Shown here: positions 43,012-54,924 of the stretch, piece by piece
Layout of the letters: the number at the start of each line of letters is the position of its first letter
Position numbering within the stretch: the first letter of the stretch is position 1
DNA from: Ampullaceana balthica
Lineage: Eukaryota > Mollusca > Gastropoda > Lymnaeidae
Direction of reading: 5' to 3'
Assembly (NCBI GenBank): GCA_944989445.1
Contig: CALYLW010001077.1
Coordinates: forward strand, 99,028 to 163,027
DNA length: 64,000 nt
Notes under the pieces: generated by a model
The model's database searches: none
The model's input: the letters and a program-made list of their open reading frames with translations, nothing else
What the model was told of the DNA's origin: nothing
Made by a program: the position numbers and the translations under genes

Positions 43012-44880
43012 GTGGGCATTACAGGAAACGTATTTTTTTATTCACCATCCAAGAAATCTGTGTACTGCTTTGTTTGTAAACTTTTTTTTGTGTCTAAAGG
43101 TTCGCCAGTTTGGCTGATAAAAATGGTTTCAGTGACTGAAAAAATAACTTTCAAGTTGAAAATCATTAACAAAGCGCTTCTCATAAAGATTGCATGTTAA
43201 TATACCTGACTCGTCGACAAGGCTCGGGTTTACTACAAAAGATAAAATATCAAATAAATGAAGAGTACAGTTACTGGGAACATGTTTTTTGGTGAGCAGT
43301 AGCTGTTATTTGTAATATTGCTGAGCGTAGTCAACATTTTAGAGGAACAAATGAAAAAATTGGATTTTTAAAAAATGGAAATTATCTAGGGTAGTTTGAG
43401 TTGGTCAGTCAGCTTGATTAATTTTTAGCATCAAACATTGTGAAATAAGAAAATTATTGAAAAGAAAATTATTGTTTATCCTAAACTATTTTAGAAGAAC
43501 GGATAAAATATATGCCCCAAAAATTCCATGAAGTAATCATAGAAGTAAAGGCTTCCGGTTATTTCAGCTTATCATTAGACTCAGCAACCGATATTTCACA
43601 TATGTATTAGTTAAGAGTTTTTCTTCGATATGTGATAGATTGAGATCCCATTTAGCCCTTTTTGACTTACTTGGAGCTGCAAGAAGGTGTAGCTAAATAA
43701 GTGTTGCAGTAGTTACCTGGAGTTTACAATATTGATTTTTCGAAATGCAGAGGTCAGTCTTACGATAACGAAACTAATATTTGTTGGTGCTACAAAGACA
43801 TGCAGAATAAAATTCTAGGGGAAATACATGTTCTATACACATACCCTGTGATGCCCATTCACTAAATCTTGTAGAAAGAGTGTCGTTGACTCTTGTCTAG
43901 AGGCAGTAAACTTTTCCATACAATTACAACTGATCTATACTTTTTTCTCAGCTTCAACCAACAGATGGAATATTCTGAAGGTATGCTTTGTGGATTGAAC
44001 GCCAGTAAAGTCTCTTTCCGATACCAGATGGGAAGCACATGCTGTTGCAACTGAAGCTATTATGAAGCCTCATCATCAGATTATAGAAGCGTTAGAATGT
44101 TTACAAGATGACCATTCACGGAAGGTGGACAAAAAAGAAAGGCACAATAATGTGCAAAGATGATGCAAGAATTAGAATTGCTCTTATGCTTGTCTTTTGT
44201 AAAGAATCGTTACAACATTTTAACATGGCCAGTCAAGCTCTACAAAATGAGCACATGAACTTGAAAACGTGTGCGAATTTGTATTCTTACCTAGCAGATC
44301 ACTTGCATGAAAGATAGTCGTCATTAATGGTGATGCTTCTGAGGCATGTCTGAAAGACAATGGCCATTGATGGTGATGCCCCTGAGGTATCTTTGAAAGC
44401 CAGTGACACATTTCGTTTATCTGCTTTCTACACCATTATTGACAAACTTGAGACAGAGATGGGTAGATGTGGATAGGTGTATAATGATATAGCAATTTAA
44501 TTTTCTTATTTGGTCGATGTACCACAAATATCTCAGTGTTATGAAGGACTAATAGATGCGTATCCTGAAGATCTGAATAATAGTTTGTTTACTGAACAAC
44601 AACAGTTTCACTTATATATTCGCCACAAGTTCTATGCATCGAAATTTGAAAACACAGCTTTTAGTAATGCATAATTATACAAAGTAATATATACAACATC
44701 CAATTAGCTTTTCCAAAGGTTGAAATAGGTTGGCGCATATTTTGAACATTTATGGTTACTAACGTTTCAACTGAGCGCTCATTTTCTCAGTTAATACGTA
44801 CAAAAGATCCATGGATCGACAATGAAACAAGACGTGCCTGATTCCTTATCTCTGCTAATGATTTAGGCAGACTTGTTGCG
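43012..44880 (+). pseudogene. ZMYM-type hAT transposase pseudogene
   Basis: Recognisable pieces in order: zinc-finger YCFVCKLFF (about 43060); VIIEVKASGYFSLSLDSATD (43530-43610, catalytic Asp region); CRGQSYDNETNICWCYKDMQ (about 43750); FFSASTNRWNILK (about 43950); LSDTRWEAHAVATEAIM (about 44010-44060); and a dimerisation scrap VTNVSTERSFSQLIRTKDPW (about 44755-44815). At least five frame breaks. Confidence 0.78.
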
Positions 44881-45106
44881 CAAAGTTAACTTTGATCATG
44901 TACTCAAAAACTTTGTCAAATGTGAATCTAGAATAACGAACTTTAAAATGTAAATGTGTGCTCGCTCTGACTTTCTTATCTATTTAAAAAAGTTATATTA
45001 TGTTTGTCTATTATTATTACAAAATAAATTAAGAATTAATTTTAACACAGAAAAAACTCATCGTAGGTTTTACATGAATGATACTAGTACAAACATATGT
45101 GTTAAC

Positions 45107-45279
45107 AGAGGCGTCAATAGGGTGGGTTCGACCCAGTGCGGTAGGTCATGGTGTCACCCCCTCACAATCCAATAGACCTCCTCCAAATATACCATACCAA
45201 ATTTGGAGGCATACATAATTTTACCCTCTGGTGTCATTCCTTGTGATGCCCCCCCCCCAAACCCTAGTGACGCCCCTCT
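45107..45279. mobile_element. 173-bp hAT-type miniature element
   Basis: Termini agaggcgtcaatagg and ctagtgacgcccctct are inverted. Flanks gtgttaac and gagttaac agree at 7 of 8. It lies inside the right arm of the ZMYM-type hAT. Confidence 0.7.
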
Positions 45280-46298
45280 GAGTTAACAACTGTTTTCTTT
45301 TTTAGAATGTTTGCTTAATATTGCACATACCAGCGGTCAGTGGGGGATCGGGGGTCCGAGGCAGAAGGGGGCACCAATGTGGGTTTGTGCCTAAGGCACC
45401 AAGATGGCTGAATCCGGCTCTGCTCAAAACCATTGCACTATAGTGACATTATTCACCTTAGTTTACATATACATTTATTTTGTGTCGAACAATATTCTTT
45501 TCCCCTGAAATATTTTAATTTCTGTGGGAATAAATTGTAACAGAATTCTAAATATAATAAATGAAAACAAGGTTATAGTAGCAAGTGCGTATGTGTGTGT
45601 GTGTGTGTGTTTGTTTGTGAAATTTGAATAAAATTAAGGATATTTCCATTTAATTCTCAAACTTGTTTTAAAATGAATTAAATTCATTATTTTCTCGGTA
45701 AATAGCTAACATTTCTGCCATTCCCATTCCTAATCGTGTTCGTCTATTTCTTTGAATTTTTATTTGTCGATATCTATTGTCATAACGACAAATATGGCGG
45801 CCGTGTTTGTCAAATAAGCTTTCGGATTTTACCTGTATTAAAAGGCATTTATATTTTAAAATTATTTTTGTAAAGTATATTTTATGCTTTTACTTTAAAA
45901 CAAACTATTCTAATACAAATTCACAAAAAAATCTTCATTTGAAACTACATTAATATGCATATTTTGTTTTTCAGGTTTTAAGATATTAGCGTTCGCTTAT
46001 ATCAACGGAATTTACTCAAGCAGCGATTTTTCAGTAATATTTTTGTGACCACATGTTTCTTAATTATTATCATGTAAAAAACAAACGTTTAAATATTTAC
46101 TAATGCATATCTCCCTATTTATATGTATATATACAATTACTGCATTTAAATACACACATGTAAGATGAAATGAATAGATGGAGGTATTTCCTTAGCTCCT
46201 CAGCATTGTACGGCAATACTCACTTTGATTGATTCTCTAAAATAAAAAAAATTGATGTATTTTTTACCTCTTATAAAGAAGAGTAATCTCCTAAAAAT

Positions 46299-46300
<2 letters not shown>

Positions 46301-46391
<91 letters not shown>
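46301..46391. repeat. (TA)n microsatellite
   Basis: About 45 AT units with one TAC interruption. Confidence 0.9.
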
Positions 46392-46392
<1 letters not shown>

Positions 46393-47101
46393 TGAATGAA
46401 AATTTGAAAAAAAGCATTGTTGGAAAACAAAAGACAACATATTTATGAAATATTTACTATGAGATTATAAAAAAAAATCAGGGTATTTCTCTCTCTTTGC
46501 TTTCACTGTTGTCATTGACAGTCATTGTGAGTCATACAAGTGTTGAAGCTTTTTATGTGAGTAAACTTAATTGACATGTTTACCTTTTTTACTGGGAAAA
46601 AAATGGAGAGGGGGGATTGATTTGCATGGACTGAAATGAGTTTTATAAAGCGGACATATGTTAGTATTAGGGTGAAAATTACACAGGTAGAGAATGAGTG
46701 AGAGAGAGAATATGAGTCATGATGAAAAGACATCGAGAGAAAGGGGGCGAAGTTAGTGATAAAACTGTGTCATTATTAAATGTGTTTTAACTAATGTGCG
46801 AAAATATCGTTTCAAGTTACTGCACATTTTGTAAAATGGTGTTATTGTTGTGGGTTTGTTTTCTTATTTTTAACATGTCAAGGACGTTATACCTATCTTA
46901 ATAAATATTAAGTTGTGTCATTGGGATATTTTAATATTATATTCTTACGGAAATAATGGACTTTCGTAAAGAAATATATTTCGTATGAAAACATAGTGAT
47001 ACTAATAGTTCTAACACTTTTAATAATGTATCATTTAAGGATGGGGACGCATGCAACTATTATTTCTAATAAAACTCATGAATGAAAAAATAGATGCATT
47101 G

Positions 47102-47102
47102 T

Positions 47103-47147
<45 letters not shown>
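47102..47147. repeat. (TATATC)n/(TA)n microsatellite
   Basis: Three TATATC-like units followed by about 13 TA units. Confidence 0.85.
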
Positions 47148-47150
<3 letters not shown>

Positions 47151-47378
47151 TTAGGGGTGGGTTTTTTGTTTTGTTTTTGTGTGTGTTTATTTATTGCTTT
47201 AAATATTATATGATGGGTACATGTAAAGATAGAAAAAAACGTTGTAAACACATTTCGGTGATTTTTATTTCAATATTAGATGGAAAATGAACTCTTAAAC
47301 CCTAATTTTTTAAGTGGGTTCCTTTTCCATTTACCTTATATAGTTTTTTTTTAAATGTGGCTTGGCTATGTACTAGCC

Positions 47379-47567
47379 CTGAGATCGGCAACCTTTTGAG
47401 ACGAACGAGCCAAAAAATTACAAATTAACTAAATTTCCCAGTTTTTAAAGAGCCAATAACATGATTTTTTTAATATAAAATGATATAATTATCAATACTT
47501 ACGCTTGGAATAGGAACGCATCGAAAGAACCATATGCGGCTCACGAGCCACAGGTTGCCGACCTCTG
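47379..47567. mobile_element. 189-bp Charlie-like miniature element
   Basis: Termini ctgagatcggcaacct and aggttgccgacctctg are inverted. The target duplication TACTAGCC is perfect (47371-47378 and 47568-47575). The GCGGCTCACGAGCC subterminal motif is typical of the Charlie group. Confidence 0.85.
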
Positions 47568-47575
47568 TACTAGCC

Positions 47576-48627
47576 ACACAATCCACACATGGTTATATTT
47601 TAAAAAATAACCTGAAAAATAAATTGATTTTTGTTTAAAATTTGTATTTCTTTACTCAAGACTAACCAAGGACTTAGACTTACTAAAATCGTTAACATTT
47701 TTTAAAATAAGAAGACTATTTGTAACTAAAGTATTTTAAATAATAGTTGTTATGATCCAAAATTTCTTTAAATAACCTTTTAACATTCCGTCATGACTAT
47801 TTCAAAATAGCTTCGATTTAGAAATGTATTCATGAGCCAGAAGTGTTAGTGTAACATCAATAAAGAGGGATATATATAGCGAGCAAATCATTCCCGATAT
47901 TACATGGTAGAAATATTTTTTGACGAACATCTCAAAAGGTTTGCAAGTAAATCCTTCTTTTTGCGATTTGATTTGAAATATTGTTGATTCATATTAAAAG
48001 CTAGATCGGAGAGTTTCTTTAAACTAAATACTTCATCTTTATCTATTAAAATAAAGAATTTTAAAATCAGAATAAAGTTTCTAAGACCTATAGGAAGTAA
48101 AATGGCTTTGCCAGTCCCGTCACCGTTTTAAATGCGTCCGCTTGACAAGGGCTCAGAAAATACCAGGGCAAATATATGGCCATCAATAAATAATGTTTCT
48201 AAGAGCTACGTTAAGGGTGCTAGGATTATTTAAGTGTTAGGAACATTAGATACAAAATAAGTTATATAAATAAAGTAGCCAAGTAACTAATTAAATAAAT
48301 ATATTTGTAGACATTAAAATTTGTTTTTTTACTTGTATATGTCTGTTAAAAACATATTTCTGGGATGTATCTGGATTTTCAGTTCTTTCCAATGATGCAA
48401 AAGGAGTTTCACAAAACAGATATTTTAAAAATTTTCTAAGTATTGTGTCAAAGCTTTCGGTTTCAGTTTCATTATGTGATTAGAATTGAGAAGAAATACA
48501 ATATGTTGCAGTGACGTGTCGAAATAGATACGAGAGATATTGATTCAGTAACAAAAAGGAAAAAAAATAGCTTGAAGCGTGTGGCATGTGGTAGCGTAAA
48601 CAGAATCAATGTGAAGCAAGATCTATT
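47576..48627. other. Spacer
   Basis: AT-rich, nothing recognised. Confidence 0.5.
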
Positions 48628-48639
48628 TTTAAATCCTTT

Positions 48640-49130
48640 AAATTAACTCGTGGTGTCTGCGGCCGACCGACCGACCGACCTTGTCGCCAAAACTTTTGAT
48701 CGATTTTTAACCCAATTGCTCGCAAGATAGCGAGCTGAAATTTTGCAGGCAGTTTCGTACCAATGATAAAAACAAAGTATCAAAATTTTAGATCGATCGC
48801 ATGTACCGTAATTAACTTTTTGATTTTTTAGATTATTTTATTTATTCCTATGTATCATGCTATTTTTTGAGATAGAGCGTCGCGGTGCGAATTATATTGA
48901 ACAACCTTTCTGTCGCGCAATAAGGTGCGTATTTTATTGACAGCTCTTTTTATAAACATATTCCTGATCGGTGCGCATTATATTAAACATGTTTTACGAC
49001 ACAACTGCAATTTTGTATTTCTGAATGGTCTGGCGCTGCGTATTATAATGAACATTCTTTTAATTACTTCTCGTACATAAAGGATTTATAGTCAAAAACT
49101 TGGTTTTTTACGGGTTTTTCTTATTAAACA
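48640..49130 (-). repeat. LINE-tail repeat, inverted partner of 36.61-37.10 kb
   Basis: The reverse complement follows the 36.61 kb copy almost base for base, including four TATAATRCGCACC-type repeats spaced by about 60 bases. A (CGAC)n stretch lies near 48664. Confidence 0.75.
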
Positions 49131-49470
49131 ATCGATTTCTGGCATCATTATGCATGTATTGTCACCCGCTTCTTTGTAATGACGTGGATATGATAGAAGC
49201 GAATTTTTCGGGAAATTTAAAAGCATAAGCTGTGTAATGTATTATTTGAATTTTGTGTCTATAAACTTAAACTTAAACACATTGTTTAGTAATAACTGTT
49301 TTAACAAAAAGAAAACCAAATACATTAATTAATATGATAGTGAGTTAAACATATACTACAGTTAGACTGGATATTTTGCGACTTGGCCCATATTCATGTT
49401 TGTTGACAACAGATGTTAAGTGGAGTTAAAAATATCCTAAAACTAAACTGGATAATTTGAAACGTGGCGA

Positions 49471-49635
49471 ATATATTCATCGTCAACAGATGTTAAGTAG
49501 TGCATAATCAATAGTTTTCGAAAAAATAATTGCAAAATTACCCACATGTCTGTCTTCCAAAAAGACTGTGTGTTGAGCATGATAATTTGATGCTTGGCAT
49601 GTATACTATGTCTTTGATATTAATAATAAATATAC
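49471..49635. repeat. 165-bp direct repeat, left copy
   Basis: Matches 53507-53671 with about three differences. Together they bracket a 3.87 kb insertion (49636-53506). Confidence 0.88.
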
Positions 49636-49891
49636 ATCATCATCATCATTTGTCCTTTGAGTTCCTTGTGGAACATAGGGCCTCTGTCAAAGCTCGCCAC
49701 TCTACACGGTCCCTTGCCAGTCGCTTCAGTTTTTCCCAGCTCTTCCCAGTCCTTCCAGCCTCGTCCAGCATGCTCCGCCTCCATGTACGCTTGGGTCTTC
49801 CTCGTTGTCGCTTGCCCTGGGGGTTCCAATCTAAGGCCTGCCTAGCCCTGCTGTTATCTTTCCTGAGGGTGTGTCCAATCCATCTCCACTT
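49636..49891 (-). pseudogene. 5'-truncated LINE 3' end with (ATG)n tail
   Basis: On the minus strand WRWIGHTLRKDNSRARQALD, WNPQGKRQRGRPKRTWRRS and RDRVEWRALTEALC form the well-known C-terminal block of a common animal LINE. The 3' tail is (ATG)n directly abutting the 165-bp repeat. Confidence 0.75.
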
Positions 49892-51029
49892 TGTTTGAAT
49901 TATCACCCTCTTTTCAGTTCCTTTCCAGAAGACGTACGCCTTATTTCAGTTTTTAAGACACACACTGAACAATTTGGCGAAAGGTCTACACCTGTTTGTG
50001 CTCCCGAAATCTTTAATTTTCTGCCATCAAGCTTTCTTAGTATTCCTATTCCAATTACCACGGTCTCTTAGACTGCACTAAAGTTCAACTTTTCAAAATT
50101 TACTTTCCAAATTGACAATAAAATCAAATTTTCTCCGACAAATACGCATAGCTTATGTATACCATTAGGTCATATCTTTTATGTAATAAAGATATAAATG
50201 TATGATACGATGTTATGGGGAAAAAATAATATTATTCATAATAAGTAACCTGTATCCAAAATGTCTTGATATTTTTAATGTCTTAATCTTTGTTTTTTTA
50301 GTAATACATCAGTGCTTTAGAAATACTTTTAAAATACTTTATATTTTATGTTATTATTTTATTATAATTTGTTGATTATCATAATTTTTTTGTTGTTAAA
50401 TTTTGTGTATATTGTTCTATTACCTAATGTAAATATAAAGATTATGGATGTTTTATGTTATTGTATTATATATATTATTATATTATATGTCTTACACATA
50501 GTATTATGTACCTAGATAGACAAATGCGTATAAAATGAAGTGTTTGTTTCTAATTAAAGCTTTTAAGCAAATTTCTTGCTTGTATATTAGTTTTACCTTT
50601 TTTCTGTTTTAAATTTAAGGAGTTATTTTAATCATTCGTGTGACTTTTATGTCCTTACAATTAATAAATATCAGCATTTGATCGAGTATCGACGATTGAT
50701 CCTGAAAAGAAAAGTATGTTAATATTATAACATTTTATGAAAGAATCTGCAGTCAATTATGATGTTCGAGATTTTTATTACAATTGTCGTTTTCTTAAAA
50801 TACAAAAGATATAGAGTAGTTAAAGTGGGAAAATGGTCAAAAGGTGAGAATTATAATCTCTGTGAAGGCAATGATCGGATTCATTGGCTTAAGTATAGCA
50901 TGGGTTCTTCTTATATATGTAAACATTGATATACTTTTGGTTTCTTTTGCCTATGTCTAAGACAACATTAAATACGTTATAATATTACTATTAAAATTAA
51001 GAAGAAAAACATGAAAATTAATAACGAAT

Positions 51030-51745
51030 TAAACAACCCCGTAAAAACTAAGCTTTTGAATATAAATCCTTTATATGTGAGACAGAACTCAACGTTTTGA
51101 TTATGTTCAAAGGCGACAATCATTTACAAACTGAAGCCGACTGATCTCCCCTATCTTTAAAACCGGAGGAAGGGGGAGGGTTAATAGACATCGATGACTG
51201 GCGTTAACTCAAGTGACACGTGGAAGGCGAACAAAAACAAACAGCGTCATTGAATTACATAAACTTTTATAGAGATAAACTAAAAATGCATTAATTTAAT
51301 TACGGTACATTGAACTTGAACTATCCCTTAACCCGTCGTTGGGTCGTTGGGGTACCATCGCGAACTGCTCACTATCTCACACCATTTGTCCCGGTCCTGT
51401 GCTGCCTTTTGAGATTCGCTGAATGACAGGCTGGTCCACTCTTTGATATTGTCTTTCCGTCTCTTCTTTTGTCTGCCTCTTTTCCTTCCTCCCTGGACTG
51501 TACCTTGCAATATGATTTTTGCGAGACCACCATATCTTGTCACGTGTCCCTACCATCGGAGTTTCCTCTTCTTAATGGAGGTGCATTAGATAGATCTAAA
51601 ATTTTAATACGATTGATTGTTAGGTGACCCGAGTCTATGTGCAAAATTTCAGCTTGATGCCATCACGGAAAGTGTATCATTGTTAACTGTTGTTTTTTTT
51701 TCCGTCCGACAACGAACGACAAAATTTCGAAGTTAATATAAGGGA
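51030..51745 (+). repeat. LINE-tail repeat, duplicate of 41.08-41.80 kb
   Basis: Same structure, including the internal LINE fragment. Confidence 0.7.
51312..51580 (-). pseudogene. 5'-truncated LINE 3' end, duplicate of 41.36 kb
   Basis: ILQGTVQGGRKRGRQKKRR and WTSLSFSESQKAAQDRDKW on the minus strand. Confidence 0.65.
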
Positions 51746-51814
51746 TTTAAAACAAAACGCATACATAAGGATAGCTATTTCTTAGTAACTGTTCTTTAAA
51801 GTTAAACAAGGAAT

Positions 51815-52325
51815 AAAACAAACCCGTAAAAACAAACTTTTTGACTATAAATCCCTTATATATGAGACATAACTAAAAATATTGATTATGTTCAAACATT
51901 TACAGACTGAATATGTCTTAACTCCCTTTGCTTTATAACCCCGGGGGCGGGTGGGAGAGGGGAAAGGTCTGGTCACCGATCACTGGACCGAGCTCAGCGT
52001 GACATGTAAAATGTAAACAAAAGCAGGCCGGTACATCGACGATGTGGCGTCAACACGCGAACTGAACTGTCACGTGAAAAAAAAACAATAACAAGCTGTA
52101 AAATTGAATTAAATACTTTGTGTAGAGTTAAACTAAAAATGAATTTATTTAATTACGGTACTTTCGATCGATCTGAAATTTAGATACAATGCATTGTTAG
52201 GTGACATGAAATCACATTCCAAATTTCAGTTCGATGGCTTCACGGAAAGTGGGTCATTTTTTACTTTTCTTTTTTCCGCCCGACGACGAATGACAGAGAC
52301 GGCGGTGAAGTTAATATAAGGGATT
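51815..52325 (+). repeat. LINE-tail repeat, duplicate of 41.87-42.39 kb
   Basis: Same head, LINE ORF end and tail; a few small deletions. Confidence 0.68.
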
Positions 52326-52574
52326 AAGGTTTTTCCAGTAGTCTTCAGACTAATTCTTCTGATCACACATACGGAAACATTAGAAATTTAAATTCTAAAG
52401 CACCCAGCAGTGGCTAATTTACTCAAACCTGCTCAAAACGAGGAATAGATAAACAATTAGGCAAAGAAGCATTTGGAAGGCACAAAAAGACCTCAAGAAA
52501 AATGTTATAGTGTCCTTGTAGCCGTGCGATATTGACATAACGTTAGCAAATCGCAAATTCAAAATTAAATCGCA

Positions 52575-52739
52575 CAAGGGGGGATTAAGGGGGAGGCTGA
52601 TGTGCCAAAGCCAGAACCCCCAATATATTAAGGCTAAATTAAGGGACCCCAAATTTAATCAAATGTGTAAAAAAGTGAATGGACCAGACCCCAGGTGGAA
52701 TTGCAGCCAGGGGCCCCGTGCAATCTTAAGCCACGCCTG
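52575..52739. mobile_element. 165-bp miniature element, duplicated copy
   Basis: Flanked by AAATCGCA on both sides (52567-52574 and 52740-52747). Its right end gccacgcctg is closer to the canonical GCCCCTG than the copy at 42.66 kb. Confidence 0.75.
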
Positions 52740-53506
52740 AAATCGCACATTATTAAACCGTGGTCCCAAAACATGGGATAACAATTTTTTTTTGCTGGGT
52801 CGACCTTGGGTCATCTTACTGTAAGCATCATTATGATCCCTTTAATAAATCTTGCCGTATTTATGATGGAGGAAAAATAACAAGATACTGTTCTCAAAAA
52901 CTCTTCTATGGCACATAGGAAAAAGGTGGGCATTACAGGAAACGTGTTTTTTTAATTCACCATCCAAGAGATCTGTGTACTGCTTTGTTTGTAAACTTTT
53001 TTGTGTCTAAAGGTTCGCCAAGTTAGGCTGATAAAAATCGTTTCAGTGACTGAAAAAATAACTTTCAAGTTGAAAATCATTAGCAAAGCGCTTCTCATAA
53101 AGATTGCATGTTAATATACCTGACTCGTCGACAAGACTCGGGTTTACTACAAAAGATAAAATATCAAATAAATGAAGAGTAAAAATACTGGAAACATTTT
53201 TTTTTGGTGAGCAGTAGCAGTTATTTGTAATATTGCTGAGCGTAGTCAACCTTTTAGAGGAACAAATGAAAAATTAGGATTTTTACAAAATGGAAATTAT
53301 CTAGGGTTGTTGGAGTTGATTCATTGTTGTCAGCTTGATTCATTTTTAGCATCAAACATTGTGAAATAAGAAAATTATTGTAAAGAAAATTCTTTTTTAT
53401 CCTAAACTATTTGTGAAGAATGGATAAAATATATGCCCCAAAAATTCCATGAAGTAATCATAGAAGTAAAGGCTTCCGGTTATTTCAGCTTCAATATTCA
53501 ATATGT

Positions 53507-53671
53507 ATATACTCATCGTCAACAGATGTTAAGTAGTGCATAATTAATAGTTTTCGAAAAAATAATTGCAAAATTACCCACATGTCTGTCTTCCAAAAAG
53601 ACTGTGTGTTGAGCATGATAATTTGATGCTTGGCATGTATACTATGTCTTTGATATTAATAATAAATATAC
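53507..53671. repeat. 165-bp direct repeat, right copy
   Basis: Matches 49471-49635. Fifteen bases (53492-53506) of no clear origin separate it from the end of the 3.6 kb copy. Confidence 0.88.
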
Positions 53672-54924
53672 GATTTTTTGAAAATACGTTATTCACTAAT
53701 CTACTGCTTGGAACGATTATTTTTCTTTATGTATTTCGATGGATAGTGCAACACGCCATTGTCTAGTGATTTTTTTTAATATTCAATTGTCCTAAACAAA
53801 TTTACACAGCCTACAGTATGATATTTTATTATCTTAATCCAATGTTCTTCAAGCCTTTTCCCAAGTGTTCTACAAAGATTATAAAAATGTCATAAACATA
53901 TTTCACGAAAGTTACCTAGGGCAAAACTTATACATTCCATTCTTTTTCTAAAACTATACGAGGAGTAGTCGGTTTAATTTCCTACATTATTTTAGTAAGT
54001 CTATTACAAGTATAGCGTTTGGAATATATCTGTTCATGTCATGGAGTGGTGGAAACATTTTTATTTTACTATTTTATTATTAGCACCATATTAGTTTGAC
54101 TTTTATGCAAAAGTTTTCTAAAAAAAAATTGTTTTCGTCCCACGGAAATTAGTATGCAAGCAATAAGTAATTGTCAATGAACACTTCATATTGATTAGCC
54201 TAATTAAATTAATGGCAAATGACCATTCGTGACTTCTTATTTATTTTTAAACGATTAAATTATTATTGGCTGTTTTTTAAATTCAAAGAAATTCTAGGAA
54301 TAAGATGAGGTCAGTGTTTATAATATTCTAACTCAATATCAGAAACAATTTTTATCACATACTTCATGAAAGGTCAATCTTTGTAAACTTAAGAAACCAA
54401 ATGAAATAACGAAACACTATTTTATTCATATAGAAGCTACTATTTCTTAGAGATTAAAGAATGCCTTGAATAATTAATATAAGTAGCTTATTAAAATTGC
54501 ATGGCAATCATGGAGTTTTCGTCTTTGAAAATTATTTGCTTTGCTATGGAATACAATCATTTGTGATAAATTCTCTAGACTGAATTGAAATGTCTCTTAG
54601 GAATAAAAAGTATTATCTTGCGTGTACGTGCGCTAAGATCAGAGACTTGGTTGTGTGACCAATGAAATTGATGATGACTTTTATGATTGCCTGAATTATG
54701 AATTAGCATGTTAAAAGTTGGTCAATGACTGAGTATATATGTTTAAATATTTGAAAGTTGTGAACACTGACTTGACTTCAGATAAAGATATCTACAAATG
54801 TAGCATAAACATTGAAATGTTTTCTCTTCCAATAAAACGTGTAGCATTAAAATAAAAATATGATAATTGAATGCATTCGAACTCTTCGAGATAGAATAGG
54901 TCATTATTTTCCTCTAATGTTGTT
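53672..54924. other. AT-rich intergenic stretch
   Basis: No gene, repeat family or RNA recognised. Confidence 0.5.

Larger units (their letters stand above)
39945..43570 (+). repeat. Source copy of a 3.6 kb direct duplication
   Basis: The segment from TGTTTGAATTATCACCCTCT to GGTTATTTCAGCTT recurs at 49892-53491 in the same orientation with a few percent differences and small indels. It contains a CR1-like tail, two LINE-tail repeats, a LINE fragment, a miniature element and the first third of the ZMYM-type hAT. Confidence 0.9.
42519..45422 (+). mobile_element. Decayed ZMYM-type hAT, 2.9 kb
   Basis: The 8-bp target duplication CTCAAAAC is perfect at 42511-42518 and 45423-45430. Right end ggctgaatccggctctg and left end gaggactggataaac align as degraded inverted termini. 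It contains two later miniature insertions (42661 and 45107). Confidence 0.75.
45431..47370. other. AT-rich intergenic stretch
   Basis: No gene is supported. Contains a (GT)n run near 45592-45610 and the TA microsatellites listed separately. Confidence 0.5.
49892..53491 (+). repeat. Second copy of the 3.6 kb duplication
   Basis: Collinear with 39945-43570. It stops abruptly inside the transposase pseudogene, so only the left part of the ZMYM-type hAT was copied. Confidence 0.9.
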
